Origin: Sorex araneus | Lineage: Eukaryota > Chordata > Mammalia > Eulipotyphla > Soricidae | DNA: 64,000 bases | Assembly: GCF_027595985.1 (NCBI RefSeq) | Contig: NC_073305.1 | Span: 23,120,028-23,184,027 of the forward strand | Direction: 5' to 3' | Shown here: piece after piece, positions 42,560 through 53,716 of the stretch | How positions within the stretch are numbered: position 1 is the stretch's first letter | Layout of the letters: each line of letters starts with the position of its first letter | The notes under the pieces: generated by a model | Databases searched by the model: none | What the model was told of the DNA's origin: nothing | What the model saw: only the letters and a program-made list of their open reading frames with translations | Translations under genes and position numbers: made by a program

Positions 42560-42690
42560 GACACCCAGATCAGCAGATCATTGTGAGGGTTCAAGGATGT
42601 GCTCCTCATGCTGTTGTAGTACTAGAGATTGAACCTGGGTTGGGCATGTGCAAGACAGGGAGAGAATGGAGACTAGTGCCCTGATCCCTT
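42560..42690 (-). repeat. SOR-like relic
   Basis: GTAGTACTAGAGATTGAACCTGGG with CATGTGCAAGACAGG is a decayed box B and head region. Confidence 0.45.
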
Positions 42691-42704
42691 ATTTTCCCTT
42701 TTTA

Positions 42705-42905
42705 CTGTTGCATTCACTGCGCTTTTGCACACTCGGTTGTATTGTGCTAGTGTTCGCATGCATATGTTGTGACATCGGGGATTCTAAACAGCAAGTGTCA
42801 CCAGGGTCATGCTTGCACATGTAGGGCAGTGCTAGGGACCAAACTAGCAGCCTTGTGGTTAGACAGGTGCTTTGCCACTGAGCATCTGCCAATATCCCTG
42901 CCCCA
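42705..42905 (-). repeat. Third tRNA-SINE-like repeat
   Basis: CTCGGTTGTATTGTGC, ATCGGGGATTCTAAACAGCAAG, ACAGGTGCTTTGCCACTGAGC; same order as the 31210 copy. Confidence 0.6.
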
Positions 42906-43740
42906 AATTTAGCTAGGAGGCACTGAAGATTCCCTTCTATGTGTTACTGTTTCTGTATTATTTATTGTGAAGTTAATATGTTGATAGTAAATTGTTATCT
43001 CTTCTCTCCATTTTATGATCAGATAACTGGTGTGTGCTCTCCCTCCCCCACCTTACTTTCTTTTCTTTCCTCTTTCTGGAGTTCTTTTTGAAACCTTTCA
43101 ACAATTAGTGGTTTGTTATAGTCTAGCTTTAAATTGCTTTCAAAAGACTGAAACTTCTCAACCTGGTTGGTTGCAGTCTCTTTCATAGTTCTAAAGCTTG
43201 TCCAGTCCAGCCCCTGTTGGAGTGCCGGGTTTGAGGAAGGTGACCTTCACTGAGAGTTTCTGACTGGCAGTACAGAAACTGAAATGCTGTCTTGGTGAAT
43301 GCAGAGTCGAGTCTCAGGATGCCTAATGACATTATTGCAGGCTTCATTTGCATTTTTCTTTTTGGTTGACAGCTTGGTCAGTTTACTCTTGCATGTCTGA
43401 CTTGTCACACCCTGGTATGCTTCCTCCCTCCCTTGTATTTTTTCAGGGTTTTTTTTGCGGGGGGGGGGGTGGGATTGTTGGGTGGGGGGGAATCTATTGG
43501 GTGAAATTTTCTCAGACTTGGATAGGCTCATTTGAGCTGGAAGACTATGACACTTCTTGGCCTCCTCCCACACACTTATAAAGACATAACAAATACCACC
43601 ATAAGTTTAGTTAACTTCTGTTGTTTCATAGTTTCTTGAATTATTTTGCCTAACTATGAGAATTTTCCTAAATTTTCTAAATTCCTAGATCTCCTCTCAG
43701 TGGTGTGGCGTTTGTACCACATCACAATGTTAACTGAAAG
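42906..43740. other. Mostly single-copy intronic DNA with an L1 trace
   Basis: At 43590-43650 ACAAATACCACCATAAGTTTAG, TTAACTTCTG resembles the antisense L1M 3' UTR. A G-rich run lies at 43458-43491. No exon recognised. Confidence 0.45.
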
Positions 43741-43744
43741 TTTA

Positions 43745-43890
43745 GGGGTCGGAGAGATAGTAGCAGTTAGGGCCCTTGTGGTTCCATCCCTAGGATTCCA
43801 TATGGTTTCCTGAGCCCCATAAGGAGTGAGTGCTGAGCCAGGAGTAACCCTGAGCACTGCTGGGTGTGACCCCCAAACAATAAAACACAA
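43745..43890 (+). repeat. SOR SINE, diverged
   Basis: GGGGTCGGAGAGATAGTAGC, CCATATGGTTTCCTGAGCCCC, GGGTGTGACCCCCAAAC; forward, with part of the box B region lost. Confidence 0.8.
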
Positions 43891-44394
43891 AACCCTCCAA
43901 ATTTTTCTCTTTTGACTGCCTTCATCCCATTTTCTCTCCCTCCTCCTGTTGACATATTTGCTTTATGAAGCAAAGGAAGACACATGCTTTACATCTACCT
44001 GGACCATAACATGAACTGTGATTGTCCCGAACTCTGAAGTAGTTAATTCATTCCACTTAGGAAGTTTAAGTAGATTAGTAATTCCGTTCCTGGAGCCTTT
44101 TGAAATATTTTGTGACATACTAAACACCATTTGCATCAAGAGAATTATTTCTATTAGTAGAATTTTTTAATCTAAATCTTATTAGTAAGTGGTTTTGCAA
44201 GAGCATTGAGACCTGACAGGGTTATCAGTGACTCAGCAAGGGCTGGGTGGGGTGACCTCCTACCTGCCCCACCTGTGCTCTCTTTCACCGTGACCTGGGT
44301 AAGCAGTACAGATCATCGACCACACTGCCAGCACTGAGGCCTCTGCCTGCCCTGATGCTTCAGTGCGTGGCTCACTCATTCCTTTTAGCGTGTC

Positions 44395-44485
44395 TTAGCT
44401 ATTCCCTTCAGTATCTTCCAGGTACTGATGAGGAAGCAGTGTAAAAGAGTGTCCCTGCTCTCATGGAGTTTTCATTCCTATGGAG
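44395..44485 (-). repeat. L2 LINE relic
   Basis: CTTCCAGGTACTGATGAGG, CCCTGCTCTCATGGAGTTTTC match the reversed L2 3' region (CCCTGCCCTCATGGAGCTTAC pattern). Confidence 0.65.
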
Positions 44486-44639
44486 GGAAGAACCAAAAAA
44501 AGTACCAAAATAATTTCAGATACTAGCTTAGTAAGTTACCGGGCAGATCGAGACATTGGTAGTGCTATTTTGGGGAGATGGTCCTGAATGATACGTGAAT
44601 ATGAAGCATGCCGTGGACATTTCATTTATTTTTATTTGA

Positions 44640-44780
44640 CTTTTGGACCTTATGTGGCAGTGCTGAGGAGCGACTCTTGGCTTCATAGCCTGATCAGCCC
44701 AAACAGTGCCAGGATCTGACTTGCGCTTCCCTCATTGCAAACATGTGCTGCAGAACTTGGAGCTTTTTCACTGGTCCCAA
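44640..44780 (-). repeat. SOR SINE, degenerate
   Basis: GGACCTTATGTGGCAGTGC, GTGCCAGGATCTGAC, TTTTTCACTGGTCCC; reversed. Confidence 0.55.
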
Positions 44781-44984
44781 AAATGGCACTTTAGGCCAAA
44801 AGACAGCAAATAGAAATTTGCTGCATTGATACTGCAAGGAAAGGTAGCCTTCATGAGTTGAGGGTAAGGCTGGGAGAAGATGCACAGATAGGTATCAGAT
44901 ATGGTTAATCTTAGTAGAGAACCCTGGGCAAACTTAGAGGAGTGATCCACCATGATTATGCTATGCTTGAATATTCAAGTCATT

Positions 44985-45122
44985 GGTTAGGGTGCGCTTG
45001 TCTTGCATGCATCAACCCAAGTTTGATAACTGTCATCCTTTATGGTCCCCCAAGTACCACCAGGAACAATTCCTGAGTGCAGAGCCTGAGAATTACTGGG
45101 TGTGACCCAACAAGAAAAAAAA
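44985..45122 (+). repeat. SOR SINE, 5' part lost
   Basis: GGTTAGGGTGCGCTTGTC to GGGTGTGACCCAACAAG A-tail; forward. Confidence 0.75.
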
Positions 45123-45169
45123 AAGGGGGATTATGAAGCTATTTCATATTAAAGTCATTTATTTGGGGA

Positions 45170-45262
45170 TCTGGAAGAGACAGCCTACCTGAGTTCAATT
45201 TTTGGTACCTCTGTGTGGCACCCTGAGCACCCCTAGCCCAAAAAGCAAAATTTTCTTTTTCT
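45170..45262 (+). repeat. SOR SINE with large internal deletion
   Basis: CTGGAAGAGACAGCC, CCTGAGTTCAATTTTTGG, CCCTGAGCACCCCTAGCCC, AAAAAGC. The central body is absent. Confidence 0.65.
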
Positions 45263-46059
45263 TTTAGCTTGAGGAACCAGTATACACATTTACTCATATA
45301 GTATTCCTGTTACATTTAGACATAGTAGCTATGTCTAGCATGACCTGCTATACCTAAGTATATTTGTGTTATAGCTAAATACTGCATGAAAAAATTTTAA
45401 AAACCTGGTATGTACACACAAGTGCATGATTTACACATGGGCCTTGGATTCAGTGCCTAGAACCACATGATAAAGAAAGACTTGCAACTCAAACTCTGTG
45501 AACCTGTGAAAGAAACACAAGTGTACTTAGCTTGTGGACTTAATGTTTTGTGATCTCTGTGTGGTACAATGAAACTGCTTCCGATTGTCCTACTAGTCTT
45601 GGTTCCTTAGTTCCTGACTGTCCCAGCTGTGTCTGCTAGCATGATGCACCTGGTTTGGTTGTCTACTTGTTTAGAGCAGGAACAGCCAACCAGCACTCAG
45701 GAACGCAGCGAGGGAATCTGGGGATGTGGTATGCAGCTTGGTTACCTATGATATAAAAAAGTCCTTTACTTGTGTTTCTACTATAGAAAGGACATTAAAT
45801 GGAATGTAATCCCAGTATACTTTAACAAGCAGTTACAGGATATTTGGGGCTACATTGGTCTATTAAGGTAATGTTTCTTACAGGAGGAGAGTTTCTTAAA
45901 TTATCCACCTCCTGTACCTCCCCCCCCCCCAATAATAAACTGCTTAATAAGAAGTATAAGAAAAAGTTTCTTTTCACTTATTCAGTATAGAAGAAAGTTA
46001 TATATCATTCAGATTTATACATCCTATTTTTTTATTTTTTTATTTCTTTTATTAATTTT
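45263..46059. other. Single-copy intronic DNA
   Basis: No gene or clear repeat; a C10 run lies at 45920-45930. Confidence 0.45.
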
Positions 46060-46192
46060 TTGGTTGAGGGGGGCTTCCACCTGACTAGTCACTCCTGGTG
46101 GATTGTAGGGGGACAATATGGGGATACAACTTTGACTGGCCACATGCAAGGCAAGCACCTTACCTCTGTACTATCTTTCCAGCTCCATGCTG
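46060..46192 (-). repeat. SOR SINE, degenerate
   Basis: TAGTCACTCCTGGTGG, GCCACATGCAAGGCAAGC, ACTATCTTTCCAGCTCC; reversed. Confidence 0.7.
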
Positions 46193-46334
46193 TGTGGTAA
46201 TCTGAGCAACCCTTTTAGACTTAGGGTGTAAGTCTATAAATCGTTGCTTTTTTGCTTAATATTCTGTGCTATGGACATTTAAAAAATAGAACAGAACTTA
46301 ATGGTAGCAGCTAAGCTATGTCACTTGATTATTT

Positions 46335-46480
46335 TCATTTTATGGATGAGGAAAGAAGCTTGAAATGGTAAAGTAGCTTGTACAAGATCACTTGCTCTTA
46401 AATAGTAAAGCTGGTATTTAGATCCTCACTTCAAAGCCTTTATGCCTGGCCATTATGCTCTACTGCCTCTTGTAGTAGCT
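46335..46480 (-). repeat. MIR relic, well preserved
   Basis: TTTTATGGATGAGGAAAG, TACAAGATCACTTGC, AAAGCTGGTATTTAGATCC, ATGCTCTACTGCC follow the reversed MIR order from core to head. Confidence 0.8.
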
Positions 46481-47198
46481 CTATGAATTGTAGAACTCGC
46501 CTCAAGTTATTGACTGTTAAATTTTACTCATCAAAATTGTATTTAAGTTTAAAAAGAGACTTATTTAATAACTTAGCTACTGATCTTGTTTCATCACACT
46601 GGCCATCTGCTCTATATGGTGTCTAATTTAGAATTGATGGTTTCTCACTCAGAAATCTCAGGCCTCCATTTACTTTTAGAATTAAGTGACCCCAGTTTTT
46701 TATATGCTATATAAATCCTTACAAAGTGATTCCAGTCTGCTGTAGCCCCATCTTAATATTTCTTACTACTGTCACCTACTATATTCTCAGTCTGTTCCCT
46801 AGAATATTCCTCTCCCATATGTCCTTCTTATTCTTTAAAAAATGAATTACTCGGGCTTTCTTTCTCTTAAGAAGAAACTTGTGTTCTCTTTTGGACACAT
46901 CTTTTGCCCTCTTTTTCTCTCCCATCATCTCTTTCTTTCAGTAAGAACTCATGCTTTACTTAAAGAAAATATTCATGCATCTGACCCTTTGCTCTTCTGT
47001 GTCCTATATAGCATTTTATTCATACCTATTTATACATTTATTACATATACTCAAGACATTTTGTCATTCCAGCAATCTAGGTGCTTTTAATATGATTGCT
47101 TATTTTTATTCATTGTGCCTAATGCCAGGAGATGCCAGAAAGTTGCCATTACTGAAACAGACTTAGAGTTTGAATGGTAGTAAAATTGCATAAATGTT
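46481..47198. other. Single-copy intronic DNA
   Basis: AT-rich; an 82-codon + frame at 46842-47090 has hydrophobic but unrecognised content. Nothing else seen. Confidence 0.45.
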
Positions 47199-47216
47199 AG
47201 CATTGCACTTTTCTTT

Positions 47217-47419
47217 CTTTTTCTTTTTCTTCCACCCCCGCCATACCCAGACATGCTCAGTAGTTAACTTCTGGCTCTGCACTCAAGGGTCACTCCTGGC
47301 GGTGTCAGGGGACCATATGAGATGCTGAGGATCGAACCCAGGTCAGTTGCATGCAAGGCAGATGCAGCACTCACTATACTATAACCTACTTATTTTGTAC
47401 CCTAACTTACTCCGTCCCC
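47217..47419 (-). repeat. SOR SINE with 18-bp TSD
   Basis: CCATACCCAGACATGC, GATGCTGAGGATCGAACCC, ACTATACTATAACC and a short extra piece at its right end. AGCATTGCACTTTTCTTT flanks it exactly (47199-47216 and 47420-47437), the longest exact duplication I found. Confidence 0.93.
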
Positions 47420-47479
47420 AGCATTGCACTTTTCTTTTTCTTCTTTGTTTTTAAATTCTCTTTTCCTTCTGTTGATGTT

Positions 47480-47638
47480 TTTTTGGCCACACAGCAGGGA
47501 ATTGGGCTACTCCCAGCTCACTGCTAGGAGTCAGTACCACCAAAACTCAGGGCACTACGCAGTGCTTGCCTGGGATTGAACCCGGGGCTTATGTGCAAAG
47601 CATGTGCTCAGTCTGTTGAACTCTCTCAGTCTTCTTCC
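47480..47638 (-). repeat. SOR SINE, degenerate
   Basis: TTTTTTGGCCACACAGCAGGG, GGGATTGAACCCGGGG, GTTGAACTCTCTCAG; reversed. Confidence 0.65.
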
Positions 47639-48224
47639 TTTCTTTCATAAGTGCAGGTGCTTGGTCTGTTTTACTTAGTTCAGTGAGCCTTTCAGGATGG
47701 AATTCACATTTGTTCTAAATTCTTTAGATGAAGCTTTCTGAAAGCTCCCTGACAAACCATATAGTGAATATAGAGAAGCTCATTCATTCTCATCAGGGTT
47801 CTTGATCTCAAGTACTTTCTCACTGTTTCCATTAAACACACACTTAGAAGTCACAGTGAATTGTAAGGTAAAGTCATAAGTCAGGGTTCAGGCCTTCAAA
47901 GCCCTTGTTGACTTTAGAAACTTGAAGCTTCAGATTTAGAAAACCAAGAAAGAGCATTGTGAGATAGGTTTCTGATTTGGGCGTGATGGCTTCTTCTGAG
48001 TGTGATGCCTGGAACTAAGGCACTATGCACTGCATTTTCTCTTTTCTAATGTGAAGCCTGACTGCTAGATAGTTTTGCTGCTCTCCTGGGTCATTGTAGG
48101 GAGTAGAGCCAGACAAGCAGTATTAGTTGGAACATCAACGAATCACAATGCTTAAGGAGCTGTTGGTAATGGAAAAACAAAAAAGTAACAGCTAATTCCT
48201 TCTGTTAGGCAGTTGGTTACTCTG
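47639..48224. other. Single-copy intronic DNA
   Basis: No repeat, exon or RNA gene recognised. Confidence 0.45.
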
Positions 48225-48415
48225 GATCACACTTTGTTCTAAGGACTCTGTGTAAAAATGCAGTTAAAATGTAAACCACTGCTATTGTTTGACACTGTTA
48301 TCCCCATTTTGTAGATGATGAAATCAAGGTGCATGGTTCTATATAACTAGTAAGTGAGGAAGGAATGTGGACAGTCTGGCTCCAGGCCCATACTTCAGGA
48401 GAGAGGGAGTTCATT
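48225..48415 (-). repeat. MIR relic
   Basis: TTATCCCCATTTTGTAGATGATG, TAACTAGTAAGTGAGG, GTCTGGCTCCAGGCCC; reversed MIR. Confidence 0.78.
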
Positions 48416-48449
48416 TTGCCACTCTTGTCATTAGTTAAGGTTTTTCTTT

Positions 48450-48608
48450 TTTAATTTAATTTTATTTTTTGTTTGGGGGCTACCCCCTGTGGTACTCAGG
48501 GATCAGTACTCCTGAGCTCAGGGAACCATATGGGATATCAGGAATCAAACCTGAGATGTCCACCTGCAAGACAGTTGCTCTACCTGCTGTATAATCACTC
48601 TGCCTTGT
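48450..48608 (-). repeat. SOR SINE, diverged, TSD
   Basis: GGGGGCTACCCCCTGTGG, CATATGGGATATCAGGAATC, AATCACTCTGCC. GTTAAGGTTTTTC and GTTAAGATTCTTC flank it. Confidence 0.82.
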
Positions 48609-48649
48609 AAGTTAAGATTCTTCATGCAAGTAATAAAAGCCTTAGAGTC

Positions 48650-48740
48650 TGTGTGGGGGAGGTTTCCCCAGGAGTGTTCTAGGGGTCATGCAGTGCCTGG
48701 GATTGAAATCAGTGCCTTGGTCTACCAGCAGAAGAGCTCC
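48650..48740 (-). repeat. SOR SINE fragment
   Basis: GGGGTCATGCAGTGCCTGGG and AAGAGCTCCAGCTTCCCC; most of the tail half is lost. Confidence 0.55.
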
Positions 48741-48756
48741 AGCTTCCCCCCCCCCA

Positions 48757-48914
48757 TCTTTTTGGGTCACACATGGTGATGCTCAGGGGTTACTTCTGAC
48801 TCTGTACTCAGGAATTACTCCTGGTGGTCCTACCATACGGTATATCGGCAATCAAACCCAGGTTGGCTGCATGCAAGGCAAACACCCTACCTGCTGTACT
48901 ATCGTCCCGGCCCT
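48757..48914 (-). repeat. SOR SINE, moderately conserved
   Basis: TTTTTGGGTCACACATGG to TACTATCGTCCCGGCCC; T-run replaced by C's at its left end. Confidence 0.9.
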
Positions 48915-50017
48915 GTGTGCTTCAGCTCCTAAAGCTGTTTTTCCACCATCCAACTCACCTTAAACAAAAAGATGAGATTGCTGTAAGGATTTGCAAGCAC
49001 GTAACAACCCAAGAGCTGAAATACGCTTGCTGCACACTAGGACAACAGAAGCCAGGAATTCTTTTCATCTCTCGCCTCTGCTGTTCTCCACAGGTGCACT
49101 TTACTTTTTTCTGATATTGCGGGCCAATGCTGGCTGCTCTGTAGCCTGCCTGAAGAGGAACTTGGTCAGAGATCCATCGAGAAATGTGACTTGGTGTTCT
49201 GACAAATGTAAAACTTCTGGATGATAGCCTAGCTAGACACTCCATTTGGCTTCTGGTAGTTAAAGAGAAAGGGTCTAAGTGACGTCAACAATTATAGTTA
49301 TAACAGAATCGAAACTGATTTCTAAAGAAAGAAGCCATATTCTCTGAGCTTTTGCTAAGTGGCCACTTGAGGTTCTTTAGTTTATTGTAAACTGCACGAG
49401 AATAGGAACCATCCCTGCCACCTCGCACAGGAAAATAGAACTGTTCAAATGTTTACAGGATGAATGGTAGCAATATGGAAATGAGTGGTTTATGATTGTG
49501 CCTATGTGCTTCCCTGTAGAGTGAGCCATTCAATAGCCATATATAAAGAAGTAAGAATTTAATAGACTTTCCCACAAGAAAGGTTTGTTTCCAAGCACCT
49601 TTAAGAACAGCTGCAGTTATGAATTTATTATTTTTAGATAAAGAATTGTTTCTCAACCTGTTTTTTTTAGAATAGTAATACGGAATTCAGTTGAAATACA
49701 AATAAACCCTGATTAGGAGAACTGCACAAGGTCCCTAATCAGCCCAAAGCATTGAACAAAGTATTATTTAATTCAGTGCAGAAGAGGATTTTGGGGAAGT
49801 GCATTGACCATAGTAGTAAAGCTGGTCAGGAAAATTTGTAAAATTAATATTTTACAACAAATTTGTTGTCTATGTAAAGTTGTAGACATGACTGTGAATA
49901 ACAAGGTGGATTTAAAATCCAAAATGTTTTGTATGGCAAAACTTCAATTTCTGAGGCTAGTAAGAAATACAACATCAGGTTAGGAGGTTAACGTTTCATG
50001 TAGTCAGCCAGGGTTCA
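48915..50017. other. Single-copy intronic DNA
   Basis: About 1.1 kb with no recognised repeat. A splice-acceptor-like word (CTGCTGTTCTCCACAG) occurs at 49079-49094, but there is no convincing exon behind it. Confidence 0.45.
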
Positions 50018-50122
50018 CCTAGGTTCCACCCTAAGCGCCCCACTAAGAGTGATCCCTGAGCACAGAGCCAGAAGTAAGCCTTGAGCTGTCACTGGGTGTG
50101 ACCCAAAAACCAAAGGGGAAAA
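50018..50122 (+). repeat. SOR SINE 3' half
   Basis: AGTGATCCCTGAGCACAGAGCC to GGGTGTGACCCAAAAACC; 5' half decayed. Confidence 0.75.
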
Positions 50123-50332
50123 ACAGGGCAAACTCCACTTCCCACTTGCCACTCAGAATACTAGTATTATCTCCCAGAAACATGACCCTAAATTTATTGT
50201 CTAAAAACAGAAGAAAAAAAAAAGTTTAATATCTGATATTGCAAGGAACACAGGTCACTTCTTTGTTCTTTTGTAGACATTTTGAAAAATATCTCTGGGT
50301 AAGATGTATACAGCATTAGTGAGTCCTCATAG

Positions 50333-50575
50333 CTTCTGCTGAGCCCCGCAGATGTGAGTTCAAATCTTTTTGGGGGGCTGTGGGAGCATATTCAGCAGTG
50401 TTCAGGGGACCGTGCTCTGTGGCAGACCAGCACTTGGAGCTATGTTCTTGTCCTACAAATTAAAACCTCCAGTCTGCCTAACTATATATAACCTTGGGCA
50501 AATCACAATACTGTTGGAAATTTATTTTCTCATCTCTCAACTGGGGATAATAACCCCTGACAAGTTGTCTTTTAG
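50333..50575 (+). repeat. SOR trace followed by MIR relic
   Basis: GTTCAGGGGACCGTGCTC (reversed SOR words) near 50400, then a forward MIR: GTCTGCCTAACTATATATAACCTTGGGC, CTCATCTCTCAACTGGGG. Confidence 0.6.
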
Positions 50576-50749
50576 AGGTGTCTGTTAATATATAGGGCAT
50601 TGTTCTAAAATATTAACTTTTTTCATCTTTCTCACGTAGTCCTTTCTAAGCCTCTTCAGGATATTCTGCAGCTGTCTCATTACCCGTAGCTCTTCCATAT
50701 TAACCTCTAAACACCCTCCCTCCAGATTCTACTTTGAGGTTGAAAACTG

Positions 50750-50970
50750 GATACTTTTTTTTTTTTTTTTTGGTGGATGTTGAGGGGTGGAGATTGAGGG
50801 GTGGGATAAATATTTGTTCTTTGGGAGGTAGGCAGACCTAGTGTTCATGAGCTACTCAGCTTTACGCAGGTTAACCTAGGTGCTCCAGGAATAAGATACT
50901 GTGCTGGAGATCGAACCCAAGTCGGCTGAATGTAAGGCAAGCATCTTTTCCCCCGTATTACCTCAGGCCC
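50750..50970 (-). repeat. SOR SINE with unrelated insert, degenerate
   Basis: T15 at left, CTGGAGATCGAACCCAAGTCGG and GTATTACCTCAGGCCC at right; the central body does not match SOR well. Confidence 0.6.
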
Positions 50971-50996
50971 TTGTAAATATCTCCAAGTATTTTTAT

Positions 50997-51184
50997 TAGA
51001 ATTTTTTGGTTTTGTTTTGACTTTCTGTTTTTGGACCACACCTGGTGACACTTAGGTGCTCCTGGCTCTGTACTAATTACTCCCGGAAGTGCTTGGGGGA
51101 CATATGGGATGCTCGGGGTCAAAACCAGGTTGCCTATGTGCAAGGCAAACACCCTGCCTGATGTATTACCTCTCTGGACCCTTA
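50997..51184 (-). repeat. SOR SINE with 12-bp TSD
   Basis: TTTTTGGACCACACCTGG to TATTACCTCTCTGGACCC. AAGTATTTTTAT flanks it exactly (50985-50996 and 51185-51196). Confidence 0.92.
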
Positions 51185-51399
51185 AAGTATTTTTATAATG
51201 GGAAATTTTACGTTGAGGAAATTTTCTTTAAATAATGCTAATACTTATGTTCTCAACTAGATACAGAACTTAGAGCCATTCTGTTGTTAATAAGACTTCT
51301 AACTAATAGGTAAGCTATAAAAACAGACCAGGAACAGACCCATTTTTCCTTTCTAGCTAACATGAGGAGGACATATTTAAAAAGTCAGCTTGAGGGGTA

Positions 51400-52345
51400 G
51401 CTGTTCCAGGTGTAGGCTTTGCATTTCCTAAAGGCTTCACTTCTTCCCAGTCCCATGGAAGTTCAAAAAGGACATGGGGGCAGAATCTCCTGCCCCCATG
51501 CCAGGCTGTCTTCACCAGGGCACCTTAGAGGGGGGGGCAAGCTGAGTTTCCCTCCTCACCCCAGGCAGAGCCCCAGCAGGTGAAAACTTCCAGAACCCAG
51601 CCACAGCCATGTTCAAGGCCACTCTCCATGCGCTTGGATGAACCCCACCCATGAGGGAACCGACAGAGGAACGGGTATGTGGGACCCATGACTCAGATCT
51701 CCAAGCCTGCTCGAATTGGGACTGGGCCTCCTCTACCCAGGTTCCCCATTTTACAATAGCTTGGCAGCCACACCCACAAACTGCCCCTAGCACCATGTAA
51801 TCTCATCAACAGCCAAGATCCAGAGACTATAGAATAAAGCTGCCAGAAGAGAGCAACGCAGAATCTCTTGGAGCGCATGGCTGCGCATTTGTGGCTGTAC
51901 AACCTCTTATAATCTAACCCACTGATGTACCTAAAGTAACACATGTGTGTTTGGTTTTAACATACTTGCTTGTATTCTTGTATATACGGGCTTAAATGGC
52001 CCCAGAATGAAATACAACAACCTTTACACACTTCCTTCTTATTGTGGTGGGAAGATACTTGCTGCTTGGGTGGGTGTTTAAATATTATCTGTAATGAACT
52101 ACCGTGAACAACCATATGAAAATTAAATGTGTTAAAAAAAATCGTAAGGGGCTGGAGTGATAGCACAATGGATAAGGCATTTGCCTTGCACACAGCCTAC
52201 CCGGGTTTGATTCCCAGCATCCCATATGGTCCCTTGAGCACAGCCAGGGGTAATTCCTGAGTGCAGAGTCAGGAATGACCTCTGTGCACTGCCGGGTGTG
52301 ACCCAAAAAGAAAAAGAAATCGTAAAATTAAAAAAAAAAAAAAAA
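51400..52345 (+). mobile_element. Unclassified retroposon ending in poly-A (left end uncertain)
   Basis: A stretch unlike its surroundings: GC-rich left part (CCCCAGGCAGAGCCCC, GAACCCAGCCACAGCC), an AATAAAGC word at 51832 and an AT-rich end (GTGAACAACCATATG, AATTAAATGTG) leading into poly-A that a SOR copy has split. I read it as the 3' end of a LINE-like or other polyadenylated element. No duplication found, left border is a guess. Confidence 0.45.
52148..52316 (+). repeat. SOR SINE inserted in the poly-A end of another element
   Basis: Near-consensus forward copy. AAATCGTAA flanks it (52139-52147 and 52317-52325); after the second copy the older A-tail continues to about 52345. Confidence 0.93.
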
Positions 52346-52369
52346 AAGAAAGAAAGAAAGAAATGCGGG

Positions 52370-52522
52370 TCAAAGGGATAGGTAATAGACTGGCTGCATA
52401 CCCTGCATACAGGAGAGCTGGGGCTGAATCCTGATACTGCGTGGTCTGAAGCACTCTGCTGGGAGTAACCTCTGAGCACAGAGTCCCTGAGCACTGCTGA
52501 GTGTGGCCCAACACACTGCCCA
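52370..52522 (+). repeat. SOR SINE, degenerate
   Basis: GGGTCAAAGGGATAGGTAATAG head trace, GGAGTAACCTCTGAGCACAGAG, GAGTGTGGCCCAAC; forward. Confidence 0.65.
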
Positions 52523-53107
52523 AAAGATGCACAGTCCCTTTTCCGTTCCCTTCGGGAGGTAATATTTTAAAATAAAATGAGTTGATATTGAATTTTAAAA
52601 TGTGTTCTCTTTACTGCATAAAACAAATTGTGGAATCACTATTCCAATTCATTGTATTAAAAAAAAAAAAAAGCTTGGAAACAAACAGCAAATAACAAAC
52701 TAGGTGTGCAGTGTTCTAACTTGCTCCAGGTGTTGCACGTGGAGTTAATCCAATCACTTGCTTGATTTAATATTACTTAAAAGCACTCTAGCTGGCTTTA
52801 AGTATTAAAAGTTTTAAAGAATGGTTCACTATCCTGGCTATTTCAGTTATGTAGTATTTTTCAGAAATACAAATACTGAGGCTGAAACTCAATATCCAGA
52901 GGAGAAGCTCATGCATCTGCATTAAAACAGAATGCAGAAATAGGGAGAGGAACCAAGGAAGTCATACATATTTTCTGCATACTCAGGCTCTTAATTTGCG
53001 GTCTTTTAAAAATGGGATAATCAGACCAAAGCCAAAAAGAAAAAAGAAATAAAAACAAACAATCGTATCAGAAATCATTTTTTAGTTTTATCTTATTAGG
53101 TTACTTT
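52523..53107. other. Single-copy intronic DNA
   Basis: AT-rich, nothing recognised. Confidence 0.45.
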
Positions 53108-53271
53108 ATCTTTTGGGGTCACACCCAGTGATACTCAGGGGTTACTCTTGGCCCTGTGCTCAGGAATTACATCTGGCAGTGCTCAGGGGACCAAATGAGA
53201 TGCCAGGGGTCAATCCCAGGACGGCTCTTTGTGAGGCAAAAGCCCTACCTGCTGTACTTTTGCTCCAGCCC
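53108..53271 (-). repeat. SOR SINE
   Basis: TTTTGGGGTCACACCCAG to TACTTTTGCTCCAGCCC; reversed, first of two in tandem. Confidence 0.9.
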
Positions 53272-53440
53272 TTTATTTTATTTTTGTTTTGGGTGCCACA
53301 CCTGGCGATGCTCAGGGGTTACTCACACTATTCTTAGGAATTACTTCTGGCGGTACATGGGAAACTAGATGAGATGCCAGAGATCAAACACGGGTTGGCT
53401 GTCTATAAGGCAAGTGCCCTTAACCCCTGTACTATAAATG
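53272..53440 (-). repeat. SOR SINE
   Basis: TTTTGGGTGCCACACCTGGC, CTTCTGGCGGTACATGGG, CCCCTGTACTATAAATG; reversed, head end decayed. Confidence 0.85.
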
Positions 53441-53535
53441 ACACCAACAAGTCATATTTTAAAAAATAATTAAAAGTTTATCAATTTAGAAACTTTTACC
53501 CTCTCTCTTTTTTTTCTTTTTCCTTGCCTCTTTTT

Positions 53536-53699
53536 TGTTTGTTTTTTGTTTTTTGGGTCATACTCAGGGGTTACTACTGGCTCTTCACTCAGGAATTATT
53601 CCTGGTAGTGCTCGGGGACCATATGGGATCTCTGGGATTGAATCGGGTGGGCTACGTGTAAGGCAAACACCCTATCTGCTGTATTATCACTCCGGCCCC
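53536..53699 (-). repeat. SOR SINE with TSD
   Basis: TTTTTTGGGTCATACTCAGG (8 nt shorter than usual here) to TATCACTCCGGCCCC. TTTCCTTGCCTCTTTTT (53519-53535) and TTTCCTTGCCACTTTTT (53700-53716) flank it. Confidence 0.92.
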
Positions 53700-53716
53700 T
53701 TTCCTTGCCACTTTTT

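Noticed and set aside
49079-49250. Possible exon after the acceptor-like CTGCTGTTCTCCACAG
   Set aside because: No conserved protein content, no matching donor, and no UBE2E1 sequence; a chance pyrimidine-AG word.
51400-52345. Solo LTR of an endogenous retrovirus
   Set aside because: No TG...CA ends, no short duplication and no primer-binding site seen; the poly-A end favours a non-LTR or retroposed element.
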